Of a stretch of DNA of 64,000 bases, positions 37,168-48,634 are shown piece after piece (positions within the stretch are counted from its first letter, which is position 1; every line of letters starts with the position of its first letter). Under the pieces are notes generated by a model. It was given only the letters and a program-made list of their open reading frames with translations. It had not been told where the DNA came from and did no database searches. The stretch is from positions 72,619,440 to 72,683,439 of the forward strand of contig NC_062232.1 of assembly GCF_902686445.1 (NCBI RefSeq), given 5' to 3'. Source of the stretch: Sciurus carolinensis (lineage: Eukaryota; Chordata; Mammalia; Rodentia; Sciuridae). Both the position numbers and the translations under genes were made by a program.

Positions 37168-37489
37168 CCAATAAAAATTATCCAAAGATGTATAAATCCC
37201 AAAATTCAAAGGAAAAACATATTTTAGAATATACCCCTCTACAGTCCATGTTGTATCAATGTGATAGTTTTTGGTCATGTATGCAAAGTGATTATATGTA
37301 CATTGAATAGAGTAAATAATTAGTTTGTATGTGTGAAAAGTAAAAAATCTGAAAATTCAAGAGAGTTTCTGTAGAAAAATATACAAGTACTTGTCCAGAA
37401 AGATGCATGTCATACTAAGTAACACTAAATCTATATTAAGAAACAAATGATATACAAACATTATGATCAGACACTATTTTCTGGGATTA
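37168..37489. other. Unassigned AT-rich DNA
   Basis: Nothing recognised. Confidence 0.4.
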
Positions 37490-37727
37490 ACTTCTATTGC
37501 CAGGTGCTGTGGCTATAGATAACAGAATATGAAAGTAATTTGCATATCTGAAATAATTAGGAATAAAGACCAAGATAATATAAAAAGAAATTTATAAAAA
37601 AAATATTGAATCAATTACCAAAAATCTCCATTATTAAAGTTCAGGAACATATGGTTTCACTGATGAATTCTGCAAAATATTCCAAGAATTAGTACCAATT
37701 CTTCTCAAACTCTTTCAAAAATTGAAG
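37490..37727 (+). mobile_element. Old L1M (sense), ORF2 segment 1
   Basis: Start of a long decayed sense L1 that continues to about 42360 with five later insertions. This part shows the reverse-transcriptase region (gatgaattctgcaaaatatt, caattcttctcaaactcttt). No open frame. Confidence 0.8.
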
Positions 37728-37844
37728 TAGAAAGAAGACTTCCTTTTTTTTTTTGCAGTGCTGGGGATTGAACCCAGAGCCTTGTGCTTGCAAGGCAAAC
37801 ACTCTACCAACTGAGCTATATCCCCAGCCTAGAAAGAAGACTTC
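37728..37844 (-). mobile_element. ID SINE (antisense), well preserved, with 15-bp duplication
   Basis: Core 37756-37828 on the minus strand. Both RNA polymerase III promoter boxes are intact to the eye: A box tagctcagttggta and B box gggttcaatcccc. The anticodon position reads TGC (alanine). The A-tail appears as poly(T) at 37744-37754. A perfect 15-bp repeat tagaaagaagacttc flanks it at 37728-37742 and 37830-37844. It is the least decayed ID in the window and so a young insertion, not a tRNA gene. Confidence 0.95.
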
Positions 37845-38224
37845 TAAATAAATTATGGATTTTATAAGGTGAATACTAGTTTAATACCAAAGCTTGGCAA
37901 GAAAACTAAAACAACAACAACAACAACAAAAACAAAACCTATGGAACAATATCCCTGACATTGATGCAGAAATCCTTAACAAAATACTGGCAAAGTCAAT
38001 CAAATAACACTTTAAATGAATTATAAATCATCACAAACTCAGATTTATTTCTGGAATGCAAGAATGGTCCGCCCCAGTACTTATAAAGAAATTTATAGAT
38101 TTTAAGACCCTTTCAAAATTAAAATGTTCAACAAAATATGAATAGAAGGAATGCGACCACAATATAATAAAAGTGATAGACTGAAGATTTTCTTCTAAGA
38201 TTAGAATAAAACAAGTTTGCCTGC
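37845..38224 (+). mobile_element. Old L1M (sense), ORF2 segment 2
   Basis: Continuation: 'caatatccctgacattgatgc', 'ctggaatgcaagaatgg', then 'gatagactgaag'. Includes an (AAC)n run at 37907-37930. Confidence 0.8.
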
Positions 38225-38547
38225 TGTCTTAGTCCATTTTGTTTTGTTATAACAGAATAATCAAGACTGGATTATGTATGGAATGAAAATTGATTCAGAG
38301 TAATTGAAAGCTGAGAAATCCAGATAAAGATGCTAGTACATGGTGAGGGCCTTTTTGGTGTGCTATGACATGATGGAAAGAATCACATGGCAGAAGGTAA
38401 AAGAAAGGAAGAAAGAGAGAGAGAGAGAGAGAAAGAGGGAGAGAATGGGGGGAAAATAAGGGGAGATCAAACTTGCTCTTTTATAAAGAAACTAACCCCA
38501 CAACAACAAAGCACTTCCCACAATATTGGCAATGATGCATTTTAGTG
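38225..38547 (-). mobile_element. MaLR LTR (antisense, MST/MLT1-like), left part
   Basis: tgtcttagtccattttgttt, 'atggtgagggcctttttgg', 'aatcacatggcagaagg', then a GA tract (38405-38445). The matching right part is at 39311-39382. Outer edges fit TG...CA with near-identical 5-bp flanks (cctgc 38220-38224, cttgc 39383-39387). Confidence 0.75.
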
Positions 38548-39310
38548 TTAGCAGCCAATCATAGTAGGGAATGCTTACTAGCATCAGCTCTGTGAGTCAC
38601 AGTCAGAAAAGCCCAATTCTGCTACACTACCATCGAGTGGTACGTTGCAGTTCCTGTTGCAGCTCTTAATGTGAGCTATGCCCTCCAGTGATGCAAAGGA
38701 CTCCAGCAACTTACCACCAAATTCTTTCCAGGTTCTTGTCACACAAATCTGAAGACTGATATTCATAGTCCAGTGGAAGGCAGGAGTGAAAGGAATAGAA
38801 TTTATTTAAGTCTGAAGAATATTATCAAAACTCTTACAGAGGCAAGTCTCTATCCCACTACAGGTTACAGCCTCAGTGTGCTAGTCTCAGGGTTTACATA
38901 GCATGTGGGTCAACACTATTAGTCCAAACTTACCAAACTAATGCTAATCAGGGTTTGGAGAAACACTGACACTATTGGTTAACCCTTGAGTCTGAACTTT
39001 CATTTGTGTCTGCTGCACTTTCCTTTTCTCACTTTTGGCCAGGAAGTGGGAAGTTGAGGTTGTTGGATCAGGGATGCTCAGGTGTTCAGAGCTATAGTAC
39101 TGTACAGAATCAGCTGGTGTTCACATTGGGCCAGGATCAGGCTGAGCCTCCGTGGTGCAATAGATCATGTCCTGGCTCACCTTGGCCTTGGCCTGCCATG
39201 TCTCGGGTATACACTAGCATGGTAGGCTCAGCGTGTCTGCAGACTCTACTGACTGCCTGCACACCAGCCCTACCTGCTAGGTTATCATTTCACAGCTCCA
39301 GGAAAAGGAT
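38548..39310 (-). mobile_element. LTR-like insertion of unknown family inside the MaLR LTR
   Basis: About 760 bp, GC-richer than its surroundings, breaking a MaLR LTR whose two halves can be matched on either side. It carries an AATAAA on the minus strand (38801-38806), which hints at an antisense LTR. No clear flanking duplication. The 102-codon frame at 39006-39314 has no recognisable motif. Unidentified. Confidence 0.45.
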
Positions 39311-39382
39311 TTGACATCACCACCACATTGGGGATCAAGTTTCCAACATATGAACTTTGGGAAACACATTCAAATAACAGCA
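39311..39382 (-). mobile_element. MaLR LTR, right part
   Basis: cacattggggatcaagtttc, caacatatgaactttggg, ending in caaataacagca. Typical of the reverse-complemented start of MST/MLT1-type LTRs. Confidence 0.75.
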
Positions 39383-40273
39383 CTTGCTTTTCATATTTCT
39401 ATTCATCATAGTACTGGAACTAGACAGAGCAACTAGGTAGGGAAAAGAAATAAAATATGCTCAAAGAGGGAAGAATAATAAAATTGCCTATATTCACAGA
39501 AGACATAATATTATATGAAAGAAACTCTAGGCATTTTATGTGTACACACAAAAATGACAGAACTAATAAATAGATTTAACAAAATTTCAGGATATGAAAT
39601 TGATACCAAAATTTATTAACATAGCTATCCAATAAAAATAAACTATCTGTAAGTAGAATTAAGGAACCAATTGCATTTACAATAACATTAAAATAATATT
39701 ATGAATAAACTTACCAAAGAGGTGAATAATTGAACACTTAATACCATGAAACATTGCTGAATGAACTTATATAATATACCAATAAATGGGAAAATAACCA
39801 GTACTCATGGATTAATGTACTTAGTATCATTAAGATTCATATACTCAAACTGATCTACAGATTTAATATGATCCCTATCAAAATTCCACCAGTATTTTCA
39901 GAAAAAAAAATCAAGCCTAAAATCCATTACAAGGAACACATAAAAGGAGAAACAATCCAGAAAGTGTATAATCATACTTCCAGGTTGTAAAACTTTCTAC
40001 AAATCTACAAGAATCGAAAAAGTGTGATAGTGATATAAAGATAGACATGTAGAAGAATGGACTTAGAGAGTCCAAAAGTAATCCCTCACATGTGTTCAAA
40101 TAATTTTCAATAATGATGTCAAAACTACTCCATGGTGAAAGCACAGTGTTTTTCAACAAATGCTATTTTTACCAAACTAGATATCTAGATGTAAAACAAT
40201 GAAGTGGGCCATTACCTTCTAAATTACAGAAAAATTGACTGAAAATAAAAGACTTACATGTAAGAAATAAAAC
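39383..40273 (+). mobile_element. Old L1M (sense), ORF2 segment 3
   Basis: ORF2 after the polymerase domain: catcatagtactggaacta, 'aaatttcaggatatgaaatt', 'ccaattgcatttacaataac', 'tggattaatgtacttagtat'. Decayed. Confidence 0.85.
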
Positions 40274-40844
40274 TGTGACTGGTTGACATATTTGACTCCA
40301 TGGAAATGTTATAGGCCAGGCTATATGGGCAATGACTAAACAGACTCCATTTTACCCTGAGACTCCATGTTATGTAGGAAATGTTTCTCCAGTAGGAACA
40401 CCCCACCTCTGTACCCATCAACAGTTGCTTAGCATAGCAGGTTTGGCAATACAAAATGGCAATTCTTATTAATATAAAATTGTTCTCTTTTTGATTCCTA
40501 TTTTTCTTAGACAATGAACCCTGTCGACAACAATTGCCTAGGTGTTAGTAACCATTGTAAAATTGTACCCAACTAAGGTCATTTTGACCCACTTCCACTT
40601 CTGCTTATGATTTTATATCTCATGATGTTAGTTTGCAGTTTTGAATCATAGCAACAGACACTTATGATTGATGTACTGACTTATGGTATAAAAACCCTTG
40701 CAACCCTATGACCGGGGCTGTTCTTCCAGCAGCCATTTTTGGGGAATCGCGTGAGACAGCCAGCATGCTGGCTAATAAAGACTCTCAAATTTGGACTTCT
40801 CAGTGGTGATTGGTTTGCTCTTAAGTTGCACCCCACAATAAAAC
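40267..40844 (+). mobile_element. Solo LTR of an endogenous retrovirus
   Basis: LTR 40274-40837 (564 bp), starting TG and ending CA, with a perfect 7-bp repeat ataaaac at 40267-40273 and 40838-40844. It shows a TATA motif (tataaaaaccc, about 40688) and a poly(A) signal (aataaag, about 40774) in + orientation. No internal retroviral genes remain, so this is a solo LTR left by recombination. A 6-bp duplication plus one chance base would suit class II (ERVK-like); family not identified. The 86-codon minus frame is a shadow. Confidence 0.85.
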
Positions 40845-41111
40845 TACAGAAATTCTAGAAGATTTTGAAGGTCTCTCCTTATGTTTTTTTAGATGGAAAC
40901 ACAGGGAAAGTATCATAATAATTGGATTTACCAGTTTCTTGAATGTGACTCCAAAAGCACAGGCAATAAAAACAAACAAACAAACAAAAAACAAACTATA
41001 CTGTACCAACATTAAAATCTGAGTATCAAGAAAAAAAAACCCACAATAAACATTGGAAAAGTCGACTCCCATATTGGGAAATTATTTGTAAATCATTTAC
41101 TCAACAAGAGG
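40838..41111 (+). mobile_element. Old L1M (sense), ORF2 segment 4
   Basis: Resumes directly after the solo LTR: aaactacagaaattctagaa and 'ccaaaagcacaggcaataaa' are standard L1 ORF2 blocks. Confidence 0.85.
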
Positions 41112-41484
41112 TTGGGTTAGACTGTTCATGCTGACATAACAAAATACGAAACACTGAATACCCTAAATAGCAAGAGCATTTTTTTCCCCTCACATATCAG
41201 GTGGGAAGACAAGTTTCAGGTGAAGCTCTGGAAGGGCTAGTTTCTAGTGAGGGATCTCTTCCTGGCTTACAGATGACCAACTTCTCTATATGTCCTCACA
41301 TGGTAGAAAGAAAGAATTGTCCGGTGTCTCATCTTATAAGGACACTAAACAGTGGATGAGGGACCTACCCTATGACTTAATTTAACCGTCACCTCCATAT
41401 AGGTCCAATCTCCAAATATAATAATATTGGAGTTAGTTATTTAAAATGTGAATTTGGGGGGCACGATTTACTCCATAGAAGAGG
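41107..41484 (-). mobile_element. MLT1-type MaLR LTR (antisense)
   Basis: LTR 41112-41479: ctgttcatgctgacataaca, 'gcttacagatgaccaacttc', 'gtcctcacatggtagaaa', 'cttataaggacactaaac', 'caatctccaaatataat'. The 5-bp repeat agagg lies at 41107-41111 and 41480-41484, the usual MaLR duplication length. Confidence 0.85.
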
Positions 41485-42360
41485 ATTTTAATATCTAAAA
41501 CATGTTAAAAAAAAACTCACAAGATTTATTGACAAAAAAAGGCAGCCTGATTAAAAAATGCAAAATGACTTGAATAGATATTTCTCCATAGGAGATATAC
41601 AAAAGATTAATAGGCATTTGAAAAGATATTCAACAGTCACTATATCAAATAAGTATGAAAATATAAATCAAAATCCTAATGAGCCATGCATCACACCCAT
41701 TAGGATGGTGACGACCAAAAGTGAAATAGAAAATAAGTAGTGACACAAATCTGAAAAAATAGAAATTATTGTTAACTCTTGATGGGGATATAAGATGATG
41801 ATGATGTTGTATGCAGTATGGTTATTCCTCAAGAATGTAAACATACAATTACCATATCATCTAGCAATTCAGTTTTGAGCATATATCCCCCCAAAAATGA
41901 AAGCAAAACCTTGAAATGATATCTGTATATTCATATTCAAGGAAGCACTATACAAAATAACCAAAAGATGGAAGTTAAGTAACTCAAATGTCCATAGATG
42001 GATGAATGGATAAACAAAATATGGTATATGCATAAAATAGAAAAAAGGAAGTGAATTGCAACACATGAAACAGCATGGATGAGTCTTGAAGAAATTAAGG
42101 TTGGTAAAATAAGTTACTCATGAAATTATATGGATTGTATTATTTAACTTCTGAGTTACCTTGAATACTCAAATACATAGAGACTTAAAATAGAGTGATA
42201 GTTTCCAGGGATTTAAGAGATGGAATTGGGATTTTTTGTTTAGGTTAGCAAGATGACGAGTACTGGAGATGGATTGTGAAAATGTTGTGAAATAATTTGA
42301 ACATATTTAATGCCACTGGATGGTATTCTTAAACAACAGGATGTTAAATTTCATGTTCTA
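41485..42360 (+). mobile_element. Old L1M (sense), ORF2 end and 3'UTR
   Basis: gatatttctccataggagat, 'accatatcatctagcaattc', 'tccatagatggatgaatgga', then the 3'UTR (gtttccagggatttaag, 'ttaatgccactggatggt'). Marks the end of the L1M that began at 37490. Confidence 0.85.
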
Positions 42361-43324
42361 AGAATTTTTCTGGGATTAAATTTTAATATGGTTAATATTG
42401 CTGCCAAATAAAATTAGATGGAATAGGTACTTTGGGACATAGTGCGTTATACACATTGTAAAAATCACATTACAAAGTTGAGTTTTTACCCAAAGGAGCC
42501 ATCTGTTTTCAGACCTTAAAAAAATTGTGTAATTGTTATTTTCTAAGTAATTCTCATATTCACATGGGTTCACAGCACAGTTCCCAAAGACAGGAGCTCA
42601 CAATAGAACACTAAGTCAATTAGAATGACAGAAGGTACATATTAGATAGCATTTTTACAACTAAGAATAGATATTGAAATAACAAGATCCAGATGTTATC
42701 TTATATTGAAGCTTACTCTCTTCAGAAACCCCTAAATTATATCTGATATGTAATGCTTCACCCAAATGATGAATTAATGTGTAAATAGTTATATTGTTTC
42801 TGTATTCTGAAAGGAAAGTAGACACCTGTGAAGATAATCTGTTTCCAAAGGCATTAGAATGACAACTGTGTAATGCAAGGATGTGGGAAATGCATTAATT
42901 CATTTTAAATCTCATACACAAGAATCATTCTGGACAACTTTATCTTAAAGAGCATTGTGGGGTAAATTAAAGTTAATTTACTTTTAAAATAAAACTTTAT
43001 ATAGAGCAAGGAAAAATTAGAAAGTATGAATGACACAAGCATAGTCCACAGGCCAATAAAAATTTTCTGATCATTTACATCTATTTCCAATTTCCAATTT
43101 GGATATTATTGAATGATATACCTAGTAGGTTTTTTTGAATAGAACTTCAGTTTAAATAGTTCTGTAATAATTTGTTAGTTTCAACATTAAAAAAATTGGT
43201 CTTGTATACCAAAAGAATAAGATTCACAATCATATCCTAAGGTATATGGCAGATCACAAGAAATTTTGTGCAGCTAGAGTAGTTACCACAATTGGGTCAG
43301 AATAATATAAAAGCAAGATATGCA
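42361..43324. other. Unassigned AT-rich DNA
   Basis: Nothing recognised. Confidence 0.4.
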
Positions 43325-43530
43325 TTGTGGGTTGTACGGGAAAATCAGAGATTTTGAAACTAGATGAACCTGAGGTTAAATCTCATCTTGATCATGTAGA
43401 ATAATCTTTCTAAACTCATTTACTTGAATAAAGTTTTATGGGTATTGGTACGAAGATAGTATGATTTATGTTAGTTCCCTAACATAGTGACTAGGACATA
43501 GTAAATACTTAATAAATGTAAATGACCATT
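43325..43530 (-). mobile_element. MIR SINE (antisense)
   Basis: Reverse MIR layout: cctgaggttaaatctcatct, 'aatctttctaaactcattta', 'ataaagttttatgggta', 'catagtgactaggacatagt', 'aaatacttaataaatgtaaa'. Confidence 0.7.
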
Positions 43531-45669
43531 AGGTTTGAAAGAATATTGGCAACAGTCACTCCATTTTATGACTCAGACACTAATTTTTTTGCTGTAGTGA
43601 CTGCTTTATAAACTTGCTGACATACTAAAAGAAAGTTACTTATTGGGAAGAAATTCTGACCACTGCATAAACTAAACTCTTTCCTAGAATAATGACATAG
43701 TCTGTGCTGGTCTGTACTGGATTGATGAAGCAAATTTATCCTTCAGTCATAATTATTGATGAATAATTTATGTAACCCATTTAAACTTCCTCTTTTCTTA
43801 CTTAAGAAAGTACAATATAAATCCCTGACAAGTGACACATTCTGCTTTCTACTAGAATCTGTCCTCCCCAAATTATAATTTTAAGACCTCAAACACATTT
43901 TTGCTTTGCAGGTCCTCAAAGTCTCTTTGGAATAAAACAGTTTTTGTTTTCATTATAAATTTAATGAGAGTTCAGAAAACACTGAGAGGGCCCAGAAAGA
44001 ACCAGTTAATTATTTTCTTGTTCTTTGCCACATTCTACCTCCTTTCTAGTTTGTCACCTTACCCTCAGTATTTGCAGTAGTTGATCTTTGTGTCACGGTT
44101 TCTTTTAAATATTCAAGATAAATTCAAAAGGTTTATTGCACCAAATGCCATAGAAAAATTGATCAAAATAATACATGAACAAGTTTTAAGAAAAAATTTC
44201 CACACATTGACATTGGTATCTATTCAGCTCATCAAAATTATAAAGTTCTATCAATTTCTCTTAATGGAGTTTCAATAGAAATTCCCAGAATTTTCTCCTT
44301 CTTTTCTCTGTCTCAAATTTAAGCATATTGCAATCTCACTTCCTAGATATATGATTCATCAAATTTTGACATATAAAAGTTAACATTCAGAGGTGATGTT
44401 TGATTTAGACAGAAATTATATTAAAATATCCCCCAAGCAGAATTAAACAAAACAAAACAAATGGTTCACATCAACTAAAAGAAGCTAAAGACTTTTTCAA
44501 TTTAATGGTGAAAGTATGCAAGAATGAAATGCTCCCCAAAGTACATATTAGTGGAAAAATTCAGGCATTTAAAAGAATTTGGGGGTCACTTTATATTCTT
44601 TATATACAACCAACTCTAGTGAAGAACCTAAAAAGCTACAGACTAAATTTTTATAAAATCTGAGGACCTAATTATAAGAGCCCAAACAATAGTTTAGTAT
44701 CATTTAGCAAGGGGGAAATGTCCTTCCTTCAAAAAAGTTAATTTTGAAAAATGTGGTCAGTTTAAAAAGTTGCAATGTGTAAACGACAGTTCCATGGGAT
44801 ATGAAAAGATTATAGTTACTTTCATTAAAAAACAGCACGCTTCAGAAAATGCATTGAAGCCTGTACAAAAACCTATTTGACACTGATAAAAATAAAATGC
44901 TTTGTAATTATGCACAAGAATGGAAGCTACATTTCAAATTTACAATATCATGTTTAAAACATAATTACCTTTACATTCATATCACTTATCAATTTATTAA
45001 AAATAAAACTGTGACATGCTAGAAAGAGGTCCATTATAGTAACATTTACATACTTCTGCTCTGTCATGCCTCACTAGCTTGCTTGAAAAAACAAGATGCT
45101 ACAAAAGTTACACTCAACAGGTTAGACTTAAAAGTTAAAGAAACCCTAAAGGTGGAATCCTGTGAACTGAGGTAATCTGTTTTTATTTGTTTGTCTATTT
45201 GGTTTGCTCCATATTTTAATTTTCACAGTAGTTTAATTAATTTCATTTATGCAACATTACTCATTGATCATCTAACTTGAGCTTTAAACTGCATTACATT
45301 TATAAATATAGAGACATAGAATCTCATACATAACAATCAATTGGTCAACATAGGCAAAAACAACTTATTTCAATATAATATCAGATGAATAGTGGATATT
45401 AGAAAGTCTCAGAGAAAGAACATAATGGAAAGACATATTGGACATATTGTTGTATATTGTAAGGCATAGTAAGTCACATATTATTTCTGAAAGGAAAGCA
45501 GACAAGCTTTTTCAACCTTTTTTTTAACTAAAAGGAAAAATAACTCCTTAGAAGAAACAAAATTATTATCGCATAAAAATCAATGGTGGTTGAGACTAGA
45601 AAGCTAAACAATTCTAAGAAGAGAAAGTTTCATCACAAGTATAACAAGTATAGAAGTTAATCTTCATCA
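43531..45669. other. Unassigned AT-rich DNA
   Basis: About 2.1 kb with no recognisable gene or repeat; the 65-codon frame at 44081-44278 has no motif. Confidence 0.4.
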
Positions 45670-45970
45670 ATAATTCAATAGGAATCCACTGAAGTATTTT
45701 AGGCAGACAAGTAGCAAATTCAGGTTTTCAAATTAAAAAAAAAAAGTTTGTGGTAGCAGTTTGGAAAATGAGTTGAAAGGGTGAAAATAAAATCAGAAAA
45801 GACAGGATACCTTGACAGGAGCATAGCTTAGATAATATGAAGACCTTAACTAAGCAGGAGACAACAGATGCAAAGACTAGAATATAGTTAATAGACATAT
45901 AGAAGTATGATTGTAACTAGGTGTGATAGATGAGGTGGCAAGTTGAGGCAAATGTAGAAGGGCATAAGCA
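45670..45970 (-). mobile_element. LINE-2 relic (antisense), probable
   Basis: 'ggaatccactgaagtatttt', 'agacaagtagcaaattcagg' and 'gtggtagcagtttggaaaat' follow the reversed L2 ORF segment that is seen in sense at 16.7 kb. Diverged. Confidence 0.55.
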
Positions 45971-46804
45971 ACTAGGGAAAGCTGGTGAGTGAGGATATTA
46001 GGGGCATGTCCAAACCAAAGGAATTGGGAGAGGATCCTCAAATGAGACCATCTTCCCAGTTGATGAAAGTGCTTGTGGGCACAAGCAGGGGACCCAGTAA
46101 GACAGATGACTCTATACTAATGTACCTAAGCAGGGGTCTAATTGAAAAACTCAAATAGATGCATGAACACAGGGAACACCAATGAACAATACCATTCAGC
46201 AATTAGACCTTTTCTGTAAATGGTGGAGGTGGGAGGATAAATGGAGTAAAACCTTTGAATTATGCTTAATCAACAAATGTAGATTTGGGAGAAGGAGAGC
46301 CACCAGTAATCTTACATAAACTCTGAAAGGCTATTACTAAATATATTAATATTAAGTCAGAGTCACAGACATAGAAAAATCTAAAAACTGGCTGTGGAAC
46401 TGGGCAAAGTTTTGATCCAGTTGTTCAGGCTGCTGCAATAGCCTTTTACAATAGGGACTTAGAAAAAGAGAAAAAAGACAAATGACATGGAGAATTAGTG
46501 GCAACTGTGCAGGTGGAGGCACTGGGATACACTTCAGTTGTTTCTCTTGAGGGAAGGAGCACCTTTTTAAGAGGAAATGCCCCAAAGGCACTAGTCTCCC
46601 ATACCACCTTCTGGACCCGCCCACTATGTGGGGGGAACCACTGGAATGTTAGACATCATTGGAACCTATTGGTGATCAAAGCTATCTCCTACCAGGTCCC
46701 AATGATGGGTTTCAGAGGTTTTCTTCACAACTCCTGATATTGAAGTACAGTTTGAGGAGCCCCAGGTGACCTTGCACATGGAAAGGCACAACTTCCATGA
46801 CTAA
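45971..46804. other. Unassigned; GC-richer around 46.35-46.80 kb
   Basis: No known family. Overlapping 60-90-codon frames on both strands (46352-46910) show no motif, no common frame and no start or splice context that would support a gene. Confidence 0.4.
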
Positions 46805-47165
46805 AACATTTGGTGACAGAGGGGTATTGAAGTGACCCAGTACTAGTATATTGCTTTCTATTTAATTGTTTATATTGAGGAGAATTTTTTAAAAATGTGT
46901 ATAGATGCACTGATGTTAGGGTTATACATATTTAAAATCAAAGTGTATTGTTACTGGAGTCTTAGTCTGGATGAAGTAACTTTGTCTTTTCTGATTGAGG
47001 TCTACTTTGACAGGTATGAGAATAATTATTCCTGCTTGCTTTTGTTCTCCATTTACATGGTATATCATTTCCCATTCTTTCACCTTCAACCTCTGTATGT
47101 CTTTATCTGTAAGGTGACTTTATTGTAAGCAACATATTTTGGGGGTTTATTTCTTAATCAGTCTA
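46805..47165 (-). mobile_element. L1 (antisense), ORF2 N-terminal part
   Basis: Old antisense L1 carrying the endonuclease region (gaggtctactttgacaggta, 'ttctccatttacatgg'). It is interrupted at 47184 by the 5'UTR-only retrocopy and resumes at 48661. Confidence 0.85.
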
Positions 47166-47954
47166 CCAATCTATGTCTTTTGAATCTAGATTTGTTTGGA
47201 TAATTTTCTTCCCTTGTTTTTTCATGTTATTCATGTATCTTCCCCTATAGCAGTGCAGATCTGGGGTATTGCAGATTTCCCCCTATAGGCTTATAGTGGC
47301 CCTATAGGTTTCCAAAACCTTTTCTTTAAGGGGAGATCAATATTAGCAGTGCCCAATTCAGACACTATGCAATCCTAGACCAAATAGCCCCTATGAGGAC
47401 AATAACAATATTGTCATAATAAACAGAAAGAGTTCAAATATTATCTTCAGTAAAACAAACAGATTTGCAAAAAGGTCTGCAGTTTCTAATGGAGGACAAA
47501 GAGGATGCAGAGGGATGTAGAAAGTAGCTGTTAATGGGATAAGAAAAGAATATACAGAAGTTCTAGATAATAGAAACGGTGAGAGTGTAATAAAAAGAAA
47601 TTGGATGTTAGTATGCAAAAAGGGAGAAAGAGACTCTGAGGGAACATGTAAACAAAAGGAAAAGAGAGCAAGAAAAGTAAAGAAATAAAAACTTAAAATT
47701 TTTCAATAAGGAGAAAAAAGAAAATCTACAGTATAACAGTCATAGTAATGAAACCTCCCAGTCTTCAGCAGCCTGATGCATGAGAGGTACCTGACAGTGA
47801 GCGTCAAGTCTCCAGCAGGCGTCTCAGGATGGGATTTGCCCCACCTAAAGATTGAGCTACAGCTTCCAGGATTATCCAAGATGGCCACTCTGGCTTCCAA
47901 ATGTGTTGGCAAATGGGGAGCTGCAGCTCAGGATGTGGATGTGGTCGGCTTGAG

Positions 47955-48199
47955 GTCCTGGAGGCGGGGTGCAGTTGGTCAGGCAGGGGTCCTGGAGGTC
48001 GGGTGTGTTTGGTGTGGTTGCGGGATCCTGGAGGCCAGGTGCAATCAGTCGGTCTGGGATCCCGGTGATAGGGCGCAGTCAGTTGGTCTGGGGGTCCTGG
48101 CAGCAGGGAGCAGTCAGTCGATGTGAGGGCCCCAGAGGCAGGGAGTGATTGGTCGGGCTGAGGGATCCTGGAGACGGGGCTCAGTCAGTCTGGCCAGGG
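47955..48199 (-). repeat. 35-bp tandem repeat array in L1 5'UTR, 7 units
   Basis: Units begin at 47955, 47989, 48024, 48058, 48094, 48129 and 48164, with the next block at 48200: spacing 34-36 bp. Each has the pattern gtcctggaggc, then gggtgcagt, then cagtcggtctggg on the + strand, with about 60-80 percent agreement by eye. GC- and CpG-rich against an AT-rich window. Promoter monomers are known in mouse L1 5'UTRs; a similar role here is inference. Confidence 0.9.
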
Positions 48200-48621
48200 G
48201 TCTTATGAGGCCTGACTGTTGTTTCAAAATGGCAGCAGCCATGTGTAATCAAACCTGCAGGTACTGTAACAGTGAACTTCCAGGTAACAGCAGGCAGTTG
48301 GTGCTCCACTGGCGGTTGGCGATCAGTTTGCTGACTGTTGTCAGACGATCGGGGAGGTGAACCTTGTGCATTGGGTGATGGATAGGTGTAAGGCAGACGA
48401 TGGACAGGTGAAAGGCAGGCAAATGAATGATAGGCGCCTGACAGTGAGCAATCTGCACTCAAAAAAGGTGTTGATATGCTGGCAAACTGCAAGTGATCAA
48501 AGCAGACAAATGGGGTAAATAGCAGGGGATCAATAAGCAGCAAAAACTGCCTCACCAAAAAACAAATATCCTCTGCTTGAAACCGGCGTTACAGAGCGAC
48601 AAGGAATGCAGCCTCCCTCTA

Positions 48622-48634
48622 GTCCGCCGTCTTG
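48622..48634 (-). promoter_or_regulatory. YY1-like motif at the L1 5' end
   Basis: Minus strand CAAGACGGCGGAC. A sister copy at 51544-51532 reads CAAGATGGCGAAC. YY1 binds CAAGATGGCGGC-like sites at the start of human L1 and sets the transcription start; the position here, right at the 5' end of the element, suits the same role. Binding is inferred. Confidence 0.55.

Noticed and set aside
37756..37828. Functional alanine tRNA gene
   Set aside because: It has an A tail (poly-T on the + strand) and a 15-bp target duplication, and lacks proper acceptor pairing; it is an ID SINE.
39006..39314. 102-codon plus-strand frame
   Set aside because: It lies in the LTR-like insertion and runs across its right edge into the MaLR LTR; no domain or coding signature.
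47955..48199. CRISPR-like array
   Set aside because: The units are contiguous and degenerate with no unique spacers, and the genome is a mammal's; it is an L1 5'UTR tandem repeat.
47776..48558. 116- and 125-codon frames on opposite strands
   Set aside because: Both are products of the GC-rich L1 5'UTR and its 35-bp array; low stop density there explains them.
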